A stretch of DNA of 25,821 nt from CAYGZQ01 sp964354375 [NCBI: uncultured Planctomycetota bacterium] (GTDB taxonomy: Bacteria > JAJVIF01 > JAPKYR01): assembly GCA_964354375.1 (NCBI GenBank), contig CAYGZQ010000023.1, positions 10,795 through 36,615 of the forward strand. The letters are read 5' to 3'. Shown piece after piece: positions 7,502-15,843 of the stretch (its first letter is position 1; every line of letters begins with the position of its first letter). The position numbers and the translations under genes were made by a program. The notes below the pieces were generated by a model that saw nothing but the letters and a program-made list of their open reading frames with translations, had not been told where the DNA came from and ran no database searches.

Positions 7502-7981
7502 TATAGACTCCCACTCCCCGCTAGACCATCTGAGCACTTGCTCTTCCACCCTCCTGACAAGCTCCGGAAGCGAATCCCTCACCGCGGGGGTCATCTCTCC
7601 CCCGAGCGTGTACAGATCCTCCACTTCCATCGCGACGATCCTGACCTCCGTCGGGAACTCGACCTCGAACTGACGGGCCAGCACAAAGAGCTCCGGCAGG
7701 CCGGTGAAATGAGGGGACGGGTTCGCGGCGGGCATAAGTTTCCCTGGGTCGATTTCCAGGACCGTGCCAGGGGAGTTCTTTCCCGTCTTTATTGCGTCGA
7801 CAACAATCGCCTTGTCGTACCCGATGAAATGGTCCAGCAGAACCACGCCGTGCTCCGCGGTCTCCACGACGTCGGCCTTTCCCTCAAGCCTTTCCTTAAG
7901 CTCGCGCGCGGCAAGAATCCCCACTGCGTCGTCGGCGAGAAGGTCGTTGCCAAGACCGATCACAAGGATTCTTGTCTTCAT
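7490..7981 (-). CDS. [NiFe]-hydrogenase maturation endopeptidase (M52 family)
   Basis: This 163-residue protein is the protease that trims the C-terminus of the hydrogenase large subunit after Ni insertion. It has the family start VIGLGNDLLADDAVG with acidic residues near 17-18, Asp62 in VVDAIKTG (the same number as the Ni-binding Asp of HybD), and His91 in PSPHFTGLPE, close to HybD His93. These are the three expected Ni-recognition residues. The ATG at 7981 is used because the fold begins there; a TTG at 8014 would add eleven residues. It is the last gene of the hdr-mvh operon, 93 bases after the large-subunit gene, which is its likely substrate. Some family members have Gly where Ala19 is, a mild difference. 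Confidence 0.92.
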   Translation of the reverse strand: MKTRILVIGLGNDLLADDAVGILAARELKERLEGKADVVETAEHGVVLLDHFIGYDKAIVVDAIKTGKNSPGTVLEIDPGKLMPAANPSPHFTGLPELFVLARQFEVEFPTEVRIVAMEVEDLYTLGGEMTPAVRDSLPELVRRVEEQVLRWSSGEWESIPPL

Positions 7982-8011
7982 TTCAGCATTCTCGTTCCCG
8001 GAGCTTAGGAA

Positions 8012-8038
8012 CAAAACGCGCCCGGATGTTCCCCGGGC
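8012..8038 (-). terminator. Hairpin with short U-tract between mvhA and the protease gene
   Basis: On the minus strand GCCCGG (8038-8033) pairs with CCGGGC (8025-8020) across seven bases, followed by GCG and TTTTGTT. It could act as an attenuator lowering protease expression relative to the structural subunits, or as a processing site. Confidence 0.4.
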
Positions 8039-8074
8039 CGCAGCAATGATGCAAAGAGAATATGTCCCCTGACC

Positions 8075-9547
8075 TCAATCCCTGCGAATCTGCCGGATGA
8101 GCTCATGCTGGGGTCCGTAGACGTTGATGATCAGCGGCAGCTGACCGGGAAGGGAGTGCGTGGCGCATCCGTGACAGGGATCGTAGGCGCGGAATCCCAT
8201 CTCGACCATGTTCAAAAGCCCGTCATCGACGTTTCCGTCCTTGATGTTCTTTATGATCCCGCGTGCGGCCTTGTCGACCGACATCGCGATTCTGGCTGCG
8301 TTGTTCTGGGTGGCGACAATGAGGTTCGCTCTGGTCACAACGCCGCGATCGTCGGTGACGTAGTGATGGAAAAGCGTGCCGCGCGGCGCCTCGACAACGC
8401 CCATGCCTTCGTGCGGAATCTCCGTGGGGATTGCGCGGAAGTTGGGATCGAGAATGTCCGGATCATTAGCCAGCGCCTTGAACATTTCCGCGGCGCTCAG
8501 AAGCTCGATCACTCTTGCCCAGTGGTTCGCGAGGGTCATGTGCACGGGCTTTCCGCCCAGCGTGGCGTAGAACTTCTCGTACGCCTCCTGCGCCATCGGA
8601 GTGGTCATGCCGTCCGATGCGTTCAGCCTCGCCAGCGGCGCGACTGCGTACACGCCGCTGTCCTTGCCGTCCTCGAATCCCTTCCAGCCGACTTTTTTGA
8701 GGTAGCAGAACTTGATGTAGCTCCACGGCTCGACATGCTCGGCGACATGCTCCGCATAATCCTGGGCCTTGAATTTCGCGAACTCCTTACCGTCGGGATC
8801 GACCACGCGGAGCATCCCGTCGTAGAAGTTGACCTTGTTGTCCTCGTCCACAAGGCCCATGTAATAGGTCCTGTGCGTGTAGGGGTCGGACGTGATGAGC
8901 TCGACATACTCGGGATTCGACAGCACGATATCGTTGAACGCTTTGAGGGTGAACTGTCCGAAGCCGACCGCCCTGTCCGCCGCGGCGATAAGCTCCTGCT
9001 GTTCTTCCGCGCTGATACCTCTCGCGACCCCGCCCGGAAGACCCATCACGGGATGGATAATCTTCCCGGCGATCTTCTGGACAAGGCTCCTCAGAATTCT
9101 TCTGACGGCGATTACCTCACCGCCGACCTCGAGACCCACCTTCCCGATCACTCCGAGCACATTTCTCTCGGCCTTCGGCGCTTTGGGTCCGACGATAAAA
9201 TCCGGACCGCCGAGGAAATAGAAATGGAGAGCGTGATCTTCGACGAAGAACATGTCGTAGATCATCTCGCGGATTTTCCGTCCGGCTACCGGCGGCTGCA
9301 CTTTGAACACATCGTCCAGCGCCTTTGTGCCGGCCATGTGGTGAGCCATCGGGCACACACCGCAGATTCTGGAGGTGATCTGGGGCATATCCTCGACGTG
9401 ACGGCCCTCCGCGAACTTCTCAAAACCTCTCAGCTCGGGAATCTGCAGGTAGGCTCGATCGACGTTCCCCTCGTCGTTGAGGAAAATGTCTATCTTCCCG
9501 TGTCCCTCGAGCCTCGTGATCGGGTCTATCGTAACCTTATGGGCCAT
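8075..9547 (-). CDS. mvhA: F420-non-reducing [NiFe]-hydrogenase large subunit (group 3c)
   Basis: This 490-residue catalytic subunit holds the NiFe(CN)2CO site that splits H2 for the Hdr complex. The L1 motif is RICGVCPMAHH with Cys62 and Cys65; the L2 motif is DPCHGCATH with Cys458, Cys461 and His464. The 26 residues after His464 are the propeptide expected to be removed by the maturation protease encoded next. All Ni ligands are Cys; no selenocysteine codon replaces them. The start is ATG 9547 (MAHKVTIDPITRLEGHG); a GTG at 9553 overlaps the mvhG stop as GTGA and has GAGGAG five bases before it, so it is a real alternative. The gene is translationally coupled to mvhG. Confidence 0.95.
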   Translation of the reverse strand: MAHKVTIDPITRLEGHGKIDIFLNDEGNVDRAYLQIPELRGFEKFAEGRHVEDMPQITSRICGVCPMAHHMAGTKALDDVFKVQPPVAGRKIREMIYDMFFVEDHALHFYFLGGPDFIVGPKAPKAERNVLGVIGKVGLEVGGEVIAVRRILRSLVQKIAGKIIHPVMGLPGGVARGISAEEQQELIAAADRAVGFGQFTLKAFNDIVLSNPEYVELITSDPYTHRTYYMGLVDEDNKVNFYDGMLRVVDPDGKEFAKFKAQDYAEHVAEHVEPWSYIKFCYLKKVGWKGFEDGKDSGVYAVAPLARLNASDGMTTPMAQEAYEKFYATLGGKPVHMTLANHWARVIELLSAAEMFKALANDPDILDPNFRAIPTEIPHEGMGVVEAPRGTLFHHYVTDDRGVVTRANLIVATQNNAARIAMSVDKAARGIIKNIKDGNVDDGLLNMVEMGFRAYDPCHGCATHSLPGQLPLIINVYGPQHELIRQIRRD

Positions 9548-9549
9548 CT

Positions 9550-10530
9550 TCACTTCTTCTCCTCATCGAAATTTACCCTGCGGAACATGCATGACGACGG
9601 CAGGCTGTAGCGGTAGAAAGTCCCCGCCGGGTCCGCGATGGTCTCCATGAGTTTCTCGATCTCGGCCTCATCGTTGGAATCGAGAATCGAAGCGATGGCC
9701 GACAGGGCCTTCGCACCGTAGTCACGGACTCTCCCCATGGGACCCTGGCATCCCGTGCAGGGCATGTTTCCCTGGGGGCAGGCCGCATCGCAGCCGGCGC
9801 GGGTCACGGGTCCGAGGCAGAGGAATCCCTGCGCAAGGATGCACTCTTCGGGGTCTATGTGATCCTCGTAGGGGCGCTTGAATTTCTTGACCAGAAGCTT
9901 GTCCGGCTTGCTTTCGTTTCTGGGGCACTCGTCGCAAACGGCGATATCAGGCGCGAGCACCGACCCCTTCGGAGGAAGCTTGCCTTCGAGGATCGCGCCA
10001 AGAGCGTTCTTGAGAAGCTTCACAGGCGGCGCGCATCCGGGGATGTAGAAGTCCACGTCCACTACCTGGTCGAGGGTTTTCACGGTATCGTGAAGCTGGG
10101 GAAGCTCCAGCTCCCCCTCGGGGACGTTCGTATGTCGCTGGGGCAGTGTGTATCCGGGATTCGAAGTCGTGATCTCGTCGCTGTACACGGCTTTCATCAG
10201 CGATTCGCGGGTGTAGAGGTTGGCAAGACCGGGTACACCGCCCATGTACGAACAGGCACCGTAGGCGATGATCATCTGTGACTTCTTCCTCAGAAGCTGA
10301 GCCATCTCGAGTTGCTCGGAGGTCCTTATCGCACCGTTGATCATGCACACGGCCATCTCTCCGTCGGCCATGGCCTCGACATCCGAACGCTTGAAGTCCA
10401 TGGCGACGGGAAAGAACACGAAGTCGACCGCGCCGACAACGCCGAGAATGTCTTCGGCCAGGTCGACCACGGATTCCTCGCAACCGCCGCATGAGGCGCA
10501 CCAGTAGAACCCGACCTTGGGCTTGCTCAT
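9550..10530 (-). CDS. mvhG: F420-non-reducing hydrogenase small subunit
   Basis: This 326-residue electron-transfer subunit passes electrons from the NiFe site to MvhD and HdrA through iron-sulfur clusters. It opens with YWCASCGGCEES (proximal cluster CGGC at residues 14-17), continues with GACSYMGGVPG and PGCAPP, and has two more Cys groups in its C-terminal half (CDECP and the region CILAQGFLCLGP to CTGCQGP) for the medial and distal clusters. There is no Tat signal, so the enzyme is cytoplasmic, as for group 3. The ATG at 10530 has GGAGG upstream and overlaps the mvhD stop by four bases (ATGA). The C-terminal 40 residues after the last Cys group appear longer than in short archaeal versions, but I could not compare them. 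Confidence 0.94.
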   Translation of the reverse strand: MSKPKVGFYWCASCGGCEESVVDLAEDILGVVGAVDFVFFPVAMDFKRSDVEAMADGEMAVCMINGAIRTSEQLEMAQLLRKKSQMIIAYGACSYMGGVPGLANLYTRESLMKAVYSDEITTSNPGYTLPQRHTNVPEGELELPQLHDTVKTLDQVVDVDFYIPGCAPPVKLLKNALGAILEGKLPPKGSVLAPDIAVCDECPRNESKPDKLLVKKFKRPYEDHIDPEECILAQGFLCLGPVTRAGCDAACPQGNMPCTGCQGPMGRVRDYGAKALSAIASILDSNDEAEIEKLMETIADPAGTFYRYSLPSSCMFRRVNFDEEKK

Positions 10531-11027
10531 GGCAGGCCTCCTTCCGCCCCGATGGCGGCAGGCTGGTTGTCAGGAGCGTGTGAGGGGGACGGGATCGGCT
10601 CCAGATGCAGCGGACCGAGCTTTCTGACCTGCTCGACCATCTCGTTCATCACCTTCTGCACCTTGTCGCCCTCGGAGGCGGAAATCCACTCGAGGCGGAG
10701 TCTTTCATCCTCAATCCCGAACTGGGCGAGCAATTTTTTCAGGAGTATGAAGCGTCGCAGGGCCTTGTAGTTTCCTTCCTGGTAATGGCAGTCGCCGGGA
10801 TGGCAACCGCCGATCAGTACCGCGTCGGCGCCCTCCCTGAAGGCCTTCACCACGAACTGCGGGTCGAGACGTCCCGAGCACATGATTCGGATAACCCTTG
10901 CGTTCGGCTTGTAGGTGTAACGCGACACGCCGGCGAGGTCGGCGGCGGTGTAGGTGCACCAGTTGCAGAAAAAGGCCACGATCCTGGGCTGCCAGTTATC
11001 GCCTTTCGGGCGGGTTTCTTCAGACAT
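10527..11027 (-). CDS. mvhD: MvhD / F420-non-reducing hydrogenase iron-sulfur subunit D
   Basis: This 166-residue protein is the [2Fe-2S] adaptor that links the MvhAG hydrogenase to HdrA. The conserved Cys residues are all there: Cys21 and Cys24 in FFCNWCTYTAADL, Cys50 in MCSGRLDP, and Cys75 and Cys80 in GGCHPGDCHY. The ATG at 11027 overlaps the hdrA end by eight bases and has a GGGGG-rich ribosome binding site nine bases before it. The C-terminal 20 residues (SPSHAPDNQPAAIG) are low in complexity and probably disordered. Placement between hdrA and mvhG is the classical order for the bifurcating Hdr-Mvh complex. Confidence 0.94.
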   Translation of the reverse strand: MSEETRPKGDNWQPRIVAFFCNWCTYTAADLAGVSRYTYKPNARVIRIMCSGRLDPQFVVKAFREGADAVLIGGCHPGDCHYQEGNYKALRRFILLKKLLAQFGIEDERLRLEWISASEGDKVQKVMNEMVEQVRKLGPLHLEPIPSPSHAPDNQPAAIGAEGGLP

Positions 11028-13026
11028 ATTCAAGCACCCCCTCGATCTCCTCAAAGACCTCGTTGTCGGTGAACAGATGCTGCTGTGCGGCTCCGGACGG
11101 GCAGGCGGCCACGCAGGTGCCGCATCCCTTGCAGAGGGCTTCGTTTACGACGGCAATGCCCTTCTCGTCGTTTCGAGTTATCGCGGAGTACGGGCACATC
11201 GCGATGCAGGTTCTGCAGCCCGAGCATAATTCCTCGTCTATCCATGCCGTGTTCGGCTCCAGCTCCACAAAACCCTTGTCAATGAGAGCCAGGGCCTCGG
11301 CAGCGGCGCCCCCGGCCTGCGCGACGCAGTCGGGGATGTCCTTCGGACCCTGGCACGCGCCCGCAATGAAAATCCCGTCGGTAAACGTCGATACCGGCGC
11401 CAACTTCGGGTGCCTCTCCAGGAACCAGCCCTCGGTCGAGCAGCTGATGTTGAACAATTTCCGAACCTGGTCGGCATCTTTGTGAGGCTCCAGCCCCACG
11501 GAAAGGACCACCATATCGACCGGAATCCTCCGGACCGTCCCGATCAATGTATCCTCGGCGCGCACGACCAGCCTGCCCTCTTCCTCGGGTATTGCCGCCC
11601 AGTCGGAGACCTCCGCCGCCCGGCCCCGAATGAAGTGCACGTTCTCCTTCAGGAGCTTATCGTAGAACTCCTCGTAGCTCTTCCCCGGCGTGCGCATGTC
11701 GATGTAGAAGTTGTAGACCTCGGCTTCCGTCCTCTCCTTGAGGAGGTGGGCCAGTTTCAGGGAATACATGCAGCACACCCTCGAGCACCACTTGTTTGTT
11801 TTCTCGTCTCGACTTCCCACGCAGTGAATTATCGCCACCGATGTCGGCTTGCTGCCGTCCTTCAGCCTGACCTCCCCACCCGTCGGACCCGCCGCGTTCA
11901 CCAGCCGCTCCACCTCGATGCTCGTGTAGACATTGGGATACTTCCCGTAACCGTACTCCGGGATCACGGTGGGGTCGAAATGCTGGAAGCCGGTGGACAG
12001 AATTATCGCGCCGACCTCGACTTCCTCGATCTTCTCCTGCATGTCGAAATCGATGCACTGCTTCGGGCACGCTTCGGCGCAGGTTTTCTTGCACTTGCCG
12101 GTCTTAAGCTGGAGGCAGGTTTTCGGGTCGATGCACGCGATCAGCGGGGTGGCCTGGGGAAACGGGATATAGACGGGCTTGCGCTTGCCCAGACCCACGT
12201 TGAACTCATCCGGGAACTTGGCTTCCTTGAAAACGCAGGCGTTCACGCACTCGTAACACCCGATGCAGAGATCCTCTTGCACATACCTCGGCTTTCTGCG
12301 GACCTTCACCTTGAAATTCCCGACATAGCCCTCGACATTTGCGACCTCCGAGTAGGACCACATCGCAATGTTGGGGTGCGTCTTCACGCTCGACATCTTC
12401 GGGGTCAGGATGCAGGCGGAGCAATCGAGGGTGGGAAAGGTCTTGTCGAACTTGGCCATGTAACCGCCGATGGTGGGCTCGCGCTCGATCAGGTAGACCT
12501 TCTTGCCCGCGTTGGCCATGGTCAGGGCCGCGTGGATTCCGGAAATTCCGCCCCCGACCACCATCACGTCGGGATTCACCGGGACCTTTCTGCGCTCGAG
12601 GTGCGATGCGAGAACGACTCGTCTGACCGCCCCGGCAATAAGAGCCTTCGACTTCTCCGTGGCCTCGGCCTTGTCCGCGGTCACCCAGCTTACATGCTCG
12701 CGGATGTTGGCCATCTGGAAGTAGAACTCGCTGAGTCCGCCGTCCTGCGTTGCGCGACGGAATGTCGCCTCGTGCAGAAGAGGCGAGCAGGAGGCGACTA
12801 CTATCCTGTCCAGGTGCTGCTCTCTGATGTCCTGCTGGATGAGTTCCTGGCCGGGGTCGGAGCACATGAACTTGTATGATTTCGCCACGGCGACGTTTGG
12901 AAGGGTCTTTGCGAACTCGACCACTTCGTCGATATTGACCTTGGATGCGATGTTAACGCCGCAATGGCAGACATAAACGCCTACCCTTGGCTGACCGTCC
13001 GCAGTTGGCTTCGTGTTCTGTGTCAT
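11020..13026 (-). CDS. hdrA: CoB-CoM heterodisulfide reductase-type subunit A (flavin bifurcating)
   Basis: This 668-residue FAD and iron-sulfur protein is where electrons from H2 are expected to be bifurcated to ferredoxin and to the HdrB site. The N-terminal domain has CHCG at residues 20-23. The Rossmann motif GGGISGIHAALTMANAGK starts at about 148, and the nearby TLDCSACILTPKM segment carries family Cys residues. Cluster motifs follow: CIGCYECVNAC, CKKTCAEACP, and two C-terminal ferredoxin motifs, CSGCRTCIAMCP and CKGCGTCVAACP. The ATG at 13026 follows GGAGCGAGGAGACAGAC; upstream in-frame sequence is not family-like. In bacteria without coenzymes M and B the natural disulfide acceptor is unknown. 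It is 16 bases downstream of hdrB. Confidence 0.95.
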   Translation of the reverse strand: MTQNTKPTADGQPRVGVYVCHCGVNIASKVNIDEVVEFAKTLPNVAVAKSYKFMCSDPGQELIQQDIREQHLDRIVVASCSPLLHEATFRRATQDGGLSEFYFQMANIREHVSWVTADKAEATEKSKALIAGAVRRVVLASHLERRKVPVNPDVMVVGGGISGIHAALTMANAGKKVYLIEREPTIGGYMAKFDKTFPTLDCSACILTPKMSSVKTHPNIAMWSYSEVANVEGYVGNFKVKVRRKPRYVQEDLCIGCYECVNACVFKEAKFPDEFNVGLGKRKPVYIPFPQATPLIACIDPKTCLQLKTGKCKKTCAEACPKQCIDFDMQEKIEEVEVGAIILSTGFQHFDPTVIPEYGYGKYPNVYTSIEVERLVNAAGPTGGEVRLKDGSKPTSVAIIHCVGSRDEKTNKWCSRVCCMYSLKLAHLLKERTEAEVYNFYIDMRTPGKSYEEFYDKLLKENVHFIRGRAAEVSDWAAIPEEEGRLVVRAEDTLIGTVRRIPVDMVVLSVGLEPHKDADQVRKLFNISCSTEGWFLERHPKLAPVSTFTDGIFIAGACQGPKDIPDCVAQAGGAAAEALALIDKGFVELEPNTAWIDEELCSGCRTCIAMCPYSAITRNDEKGIAVVNEALCKGCGTCVAACPSGAAQQHLFTDNEVFEEIEGVLEYV

Positions 13027-13042
13027 GTCTGTCTCCTCGCTC

Positions 13043-13921
13043 CTAAGCCAACGCCGCTTCCGGCTTGACAAAGACGTGATTGAACCCAAGCTCGTTCGGC
13101 GGGATTCCCAGCGCCAGGCCCATGAGTTGAGTGAAATACGCCACAGGCACACGGATGGGATCCTCGTACCATGCGCTCATCTTGTCCTGGTAACATTCCA
13201 GGTTGAACTGGCACAGCGGGCAAGCGGTCGCGACAACATCCGCTCCCCTGCGCCTGGCCTCACGCAGAAGAATATAGTTGAGCCTTACGCCGACCTCGTT
13301 CATGGTTCCGGTTAGCGAGCCGCCGCAACACCGGACCTTCAAAGGCCAGTCCACAATCTCCGCGCCCAGGGCCTTCAGAATCCTGTCCATCGAGACCGGA
13401 TTCTCCTGGTCGTCGAACTCCGCGAACGGCCTGACAATCTGGCAACCGTAATACGGAGCCACCTTCACACCGGCGAGAGGCTTCTTCATCGCGGCTTTGA
13501 TTCTGTCGATCCCAACGTCGTTAACGAAAATGTCCAGAGGATGCCTCACAACGGCCTCGCCCTTGTACTTGAGGTCCGCCGCGGCCAGAGCCTTCCTGAC
13601 CTTCTGGAGAAGCTGGGGGTTCTCGGACATGTAATGTCTCGCCTTGTTCAATCCGAGATAGCACGCCGCGCACGGGGCCATGATCGTGGGCGGGACCTTC
13701 TCCTCCCCGCTTCCCTTCTCCTCGGCCAGCGCCAGGTTCCGGGCGGCGAGGGCAAACGCCTTACCTTCATCGACCGACATGTAGGCGGTGGCGCCGCAGC
13801 AGTTCCATTCCTCGAGCTCTTCGTACGGCACGTCGAGGGCTTTGAGAACGGGAAGCAGCGATTCCTCGTAGGCCCTGCCGGTGCCCCTCAGCGAGCATCC
13901 CGGGTAGTAGATGTATTTCAT
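13043..13921 (-). CDS. hdrB: CoB-CoM heterodisulfide reductase-type subunit B
   Basis: This 292-residue catalytic-type subunit carries two CCG domains that hold the unusual non-cubane [4Fe-4S] clusters. Domain one uses Cys9 (YYPGCSLRG), Cys41-Cys42 (NCCGA) and Cys84/Cys87 (PCAACY). Domain two repeats this as YYGCQIVRP, RCCGGSL and CPLCQ. The spacing in the first domain between CC and CxxC is about 41 residues, a few longer than the usual 35-36, because of a KGSGEEK insertion. A GAGGGAG ribosome binding site precedes the ATG at 13921. It works with HdrC and HdrA, and intact motifs suggest a functional disulfide-reducing or analogous site. Confidence 0.95.
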   Translation of the reverse strand: MKYIYYPGCSLRGTGRAYEESLLPVLKALDVPYEELEEWNCCGATAYMSVDEGKAFALAARNLALAEEKGSGEEKVPPTIMAPCAACYLGLNKARHYMSENPQLLQKVRKALAAADLKYKGEAVVRHPLDIFVNDVGIDRIKAAMKKPLAGVKVAPYYGCQIVRPFAEFDDQENPVSMDRILKALGAEIVDWPLKVRCCGGSLTGTMNEVGVRLNYILLREARRRGADVVATACPLCQFNLECYQDKMSAWYEDPIRVPVAYFTQLMGLALGIPPNELGFNHVFVKPEAALA

Positions 13922-13968
13922 GACGCTCCCTCGGCTTTATCGCCAATAGTCGAGAACTGTCGCACTCG

Positions 13969-14556
13969 TCACTTCATCGCCTCGAGCACCTTCTTGAGGT
14001 CTCCCTTCTTGTTGTGACCCATCGGTATCGAGTCCATCTTGGGTCCTATCCTTCCCTGCAGGAACAGCCTGATCCCCATCGCGGCCTGGCTCAACGCTCC
14101 AAAGATGCCGGTCCTCAGGTAGATACTCATGACCAGCGGACCCTCGCTCTGGCGACCGTGATTCTGGACCTGCCGGAAGAACTCGTCCGCCATCACTGCG
14201 GTCGGGAAATTCCTGGGATACACGCCCTGCTGCAAAGCCATCTGCTTCAACCCGTACATCACGTCGGTGATCTTGATCTCCTTGGGGCAATCCACCGCGC
14301 ATTTATAGCAGGACGCGCAGAGCCAGATCGTGTTCGACTTCAACACGTCGTTTCTGAAACCGGCGCGAGTCATCGCGATGATCCTTCGCGGACCGTAGTC
14401 CATGTAGAGGCTCAACGGGCACGCCCCGGAGCAATTGCCGCACTGGATGCACGTGAGAAGCTTCTCTCCCCACGCCACCTCCGCCACTTCCTTGTAGAAG
14501 TTGTGGTCCAGGTCTTTTTCGTATCTGACCTTTCTTGTCAGTTCCCACTCAGTCAT
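13969..14556 (-). CDS. hdrC: CoB-CoM heterodisulfide reductase-type subunit C
   Basis: This 195-residue iron-sulfur protein shuttles electrons from HdrA to HdrB. It has two [4Fe-4S] motifs: CIQCGNCSGACP (Cys36, 39, 42, 46) and CASCYKCAVDCP (Cys80, 83, 86, 90), and an all-helical C-terminal part with a PMGHNKKGDLKKVLEAM end seen in similar proteins. The start is ATG 14556, with GAGGAG six bases away; an upstream start would add five residues. It is the first gene of the operon, 47 bases before hdrB. The 116 bases upstream hold a candidate promoter, so the operon need not read through from the dehydrogenase gene. Confidence 0.94.
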   Translation of the reverse strand: MTEWELTRKVRYEKDLDHNFYKEVAEVAWGEKLLTCIQCGNCSGACPLSLYMDYGPRRIIAMTRAGFRNDVLKSNTIWLCASCYKCAVDCPKEIKITDVMYGLKQMALQQGVYPRNFPTAVMADEFFRQVQNHGRQSEGPLVMSIYLRTGIFGALSQAAMGIRLFLQGRIGPKMDSIPMGHNKKGDLKKVLEAMK

Positions 14557-14628
14557 GAGCGGTCTCCTCAATCAACGGATGTTTGTTCCCAGGCGGGATT
14601 CCGCCGCAATTCGGCAAAATGGACTCGC

Positions 14629-14658
14629 ATCTTACGTCAGCCGGGCGCCAAAGGTAAA
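14629..14658 (-). promoter_or_regulatory. Candidate promoter of the hdr-mvh operon
   Basis: On the minus strand TTTACC (14658-14653), an 18-base spacer and TAAGAT (14634-14629). The leader would be about 65 bases and includes a GGCGG / CCGCC hairpin (14592-14605) just before the ribosome binding site. The -35 is weak. Confidence 0.35.
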
Positions 14659-14672
14659 GAGTGCAGGACAGT

Positions 14673-15656
14673 CTATCCGTACAGCTTTCCCTTCTTGTGA
14701 CGCTTCCGGAGATTCTCAAGCATGTCTTCGGTCATCGAGCCGATGCTGTAGCTCGGCTTCCAGCCCCATTCGGCTCGCGCCGAGCTGTCATCCACCGAGT
14801 TCGGCCACGAATCCGCGATCTGCTGCCTGTGGTCCGGCTTGTATGTGACGGTGAACTCGGGGATATGCTTCCTGATCTCCTCTGCGAGCTCGCCCGCGCT
14901 GAAGCTCATTGAGCCGACGTTGAAGTCCCCATGATGCTTCAGCGTGCTTATGTCCGCCTCCATGAGGTCCATTGTGGCCTTGAGACAGTCCGGCATGTAC
15001 ATCATGGGAAGCCTTGTGTCTTCGCGCACGAAGCACTCGTATTTCTTTTCCTCGACGGCCTTGTAGTAAATCCAGACCGCGTAGTCGGTGGTCCCGCCGC
15101 CGGGAAGGGTCTCTGCGGAGATGATGCCCGGGTACCTGAGGCCCCTGGCATCGACCCCGAACCGTCTGAAGTAGTAATCGCAGAGAAGCTCGCCGGTCAC
15201 TTTCGTCACGCCGTACATTGTCTTAGGCTTCAGGACGGTCTCCTGGGGCGTGTTCTCAAGGGGCGCGTAATCGCCCCACACGGCGATTGAGCTGGGACAC
15301 AGCACCTGGTGAAGCTCGAGAATCCTGGCAACTTCCAGGGTGTTGATGAGGCCGTTCACGTTGACGTGCCAGCACATCTGCGGGTTCTTCTCCCCGACGG
15401 CCGACAGGAGCGCCGACATGTTGACGATTGTGTCGATGCTGTAGCGCCTGACGACCTCGATCAACTTGACGACGTCGGTCACATCGACCCACTCGAACGG
15501 TCCCGAGTTTTTCAAAAGGTCGCTCGGTTTGGTCCTGTTGCCCGCAGCGACCACATTGTCGTTCCCGTACTTCGCTCTCAGGGCCATTGTGAGCTCGCTG
15601 CCGATCTGACCCACCGAGCCGGTGACAAGGATTTTCTTGATTTTCTTCTTGACCAT
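14673..15656 (-). CDS. tdh: L-threonine 3-dehydrogenase, epimerase-type (extended SDR)
   Basis: This 327-residue NAD-dependent enzyme oxidises L-threonine to 2-amino-3-ketobutyrate. It has the Rossmann GSVGQIG (residues 13-19) and the SDR catalytic Tyr148-x3-Lys152 in MYGVTK. The later segments RYPGIIS, PGGGTTDYAVWIYYKA, RLPMMYMPDC and RQQIADSWPNSVDDSSAR match the epimerase-like threonine dehydrogenases, as opposed to zinc ADH-type Tdh. No kbl (2-amino-3-ketobutyrate CoA ligase) lies beside it. The ATG at 15656 follows GGAGCGAGGAAAGACA, almost the same leader as hdrA; longer frames upstream look non-coding. A consensus-like -35 TTGACA lies about 150 bases upstream. Assignment to another nucleotide-sugar epimerase is unlikely. 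Confidence 0.9.
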   Translation of the reverse strand: MVKKKIKKILVTGSVGQIGSELTMALRAKYGNDNVVAAGNRTKPSDLLKNSGPFEWVDVTDVVKLIEVVRRYSIDTIVNMSALLSAVGEKNPQMCWHVNVNGLINTLEVARILELHQVLCPSSIAVWGDYAPLENTPQETVLKPKTMYGVTKVTGELLCDYYFRRFGVDARGLRYPGIISAETLPGGGTTDYAVWIYYKAVEEKKYECFVREDTRLPMMYMPDCLKATMDLMEADISTLKHHGDFNVGSMSFSAGELAEEIRKHIPEFTVTYKPDHRQQIADSWPNSVDDSSARAEWGWKPSYSIGSMTEDMLENLRKRHKKGKLYG

Positions 15657-15780
15657 TGTCTTTCCTCGCTCCTTGGAGATGCCTGCACGCCCGGAATACG
15701 TCAGGCATTCCCCAGACCTGGGAGCCCTTCCGGACGCGACCCCATACCATCTTCCGTGCGGAATCCTTTGACGAGCGTGT

Positions 15781-15809
15781 ACGGTACATTTTGGCCCGAA
15801 CAATGTCAA
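15781..15809 (-). promoter_or_regulatory. Candidate promoter of the threonine dehydrogenase gene
   Basis: On the minus strand TTGACA (15809-15804), a 17-base spacer and TACCGT (15786-15781). The -35 is perfect and the -10 weak. The leader would be about 115 bases. Confidence 0.4.
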
Positions 15810-15831
15810 CGGCCGGTGCGCCGATTTGCGC

Positions 15832-15837
15832 TATACT
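15832..15837 (+). promoter_or_regulatory. -10 element placing the lipoprotein mRNA start at its ATG
   Basis: TATACT (15832-15837) ends six bases before the ATG at 15844, and there is no Shine-Dalgarno sequence. This suggests leaderless transcription. No good -35 is visible at 16-18 bases. Confidence 0.3.
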
Positions 15838-15843
15838 TCATCC

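Noticed and set aside
8105-9610. Long plus-strand open frame (501 codons) opposite mvhA
   Set aside because: It is antisense to a clear hydrogenase gene; the product has no recognisable motifs and reflects the mirror of GC-rich codons.
11410-12879. Long plus-strand open frame (489 codons) opposite hdrA
   Set aside because: It is antisense to hdrA, whose Fe-S and FAD motifs are unmistakable.
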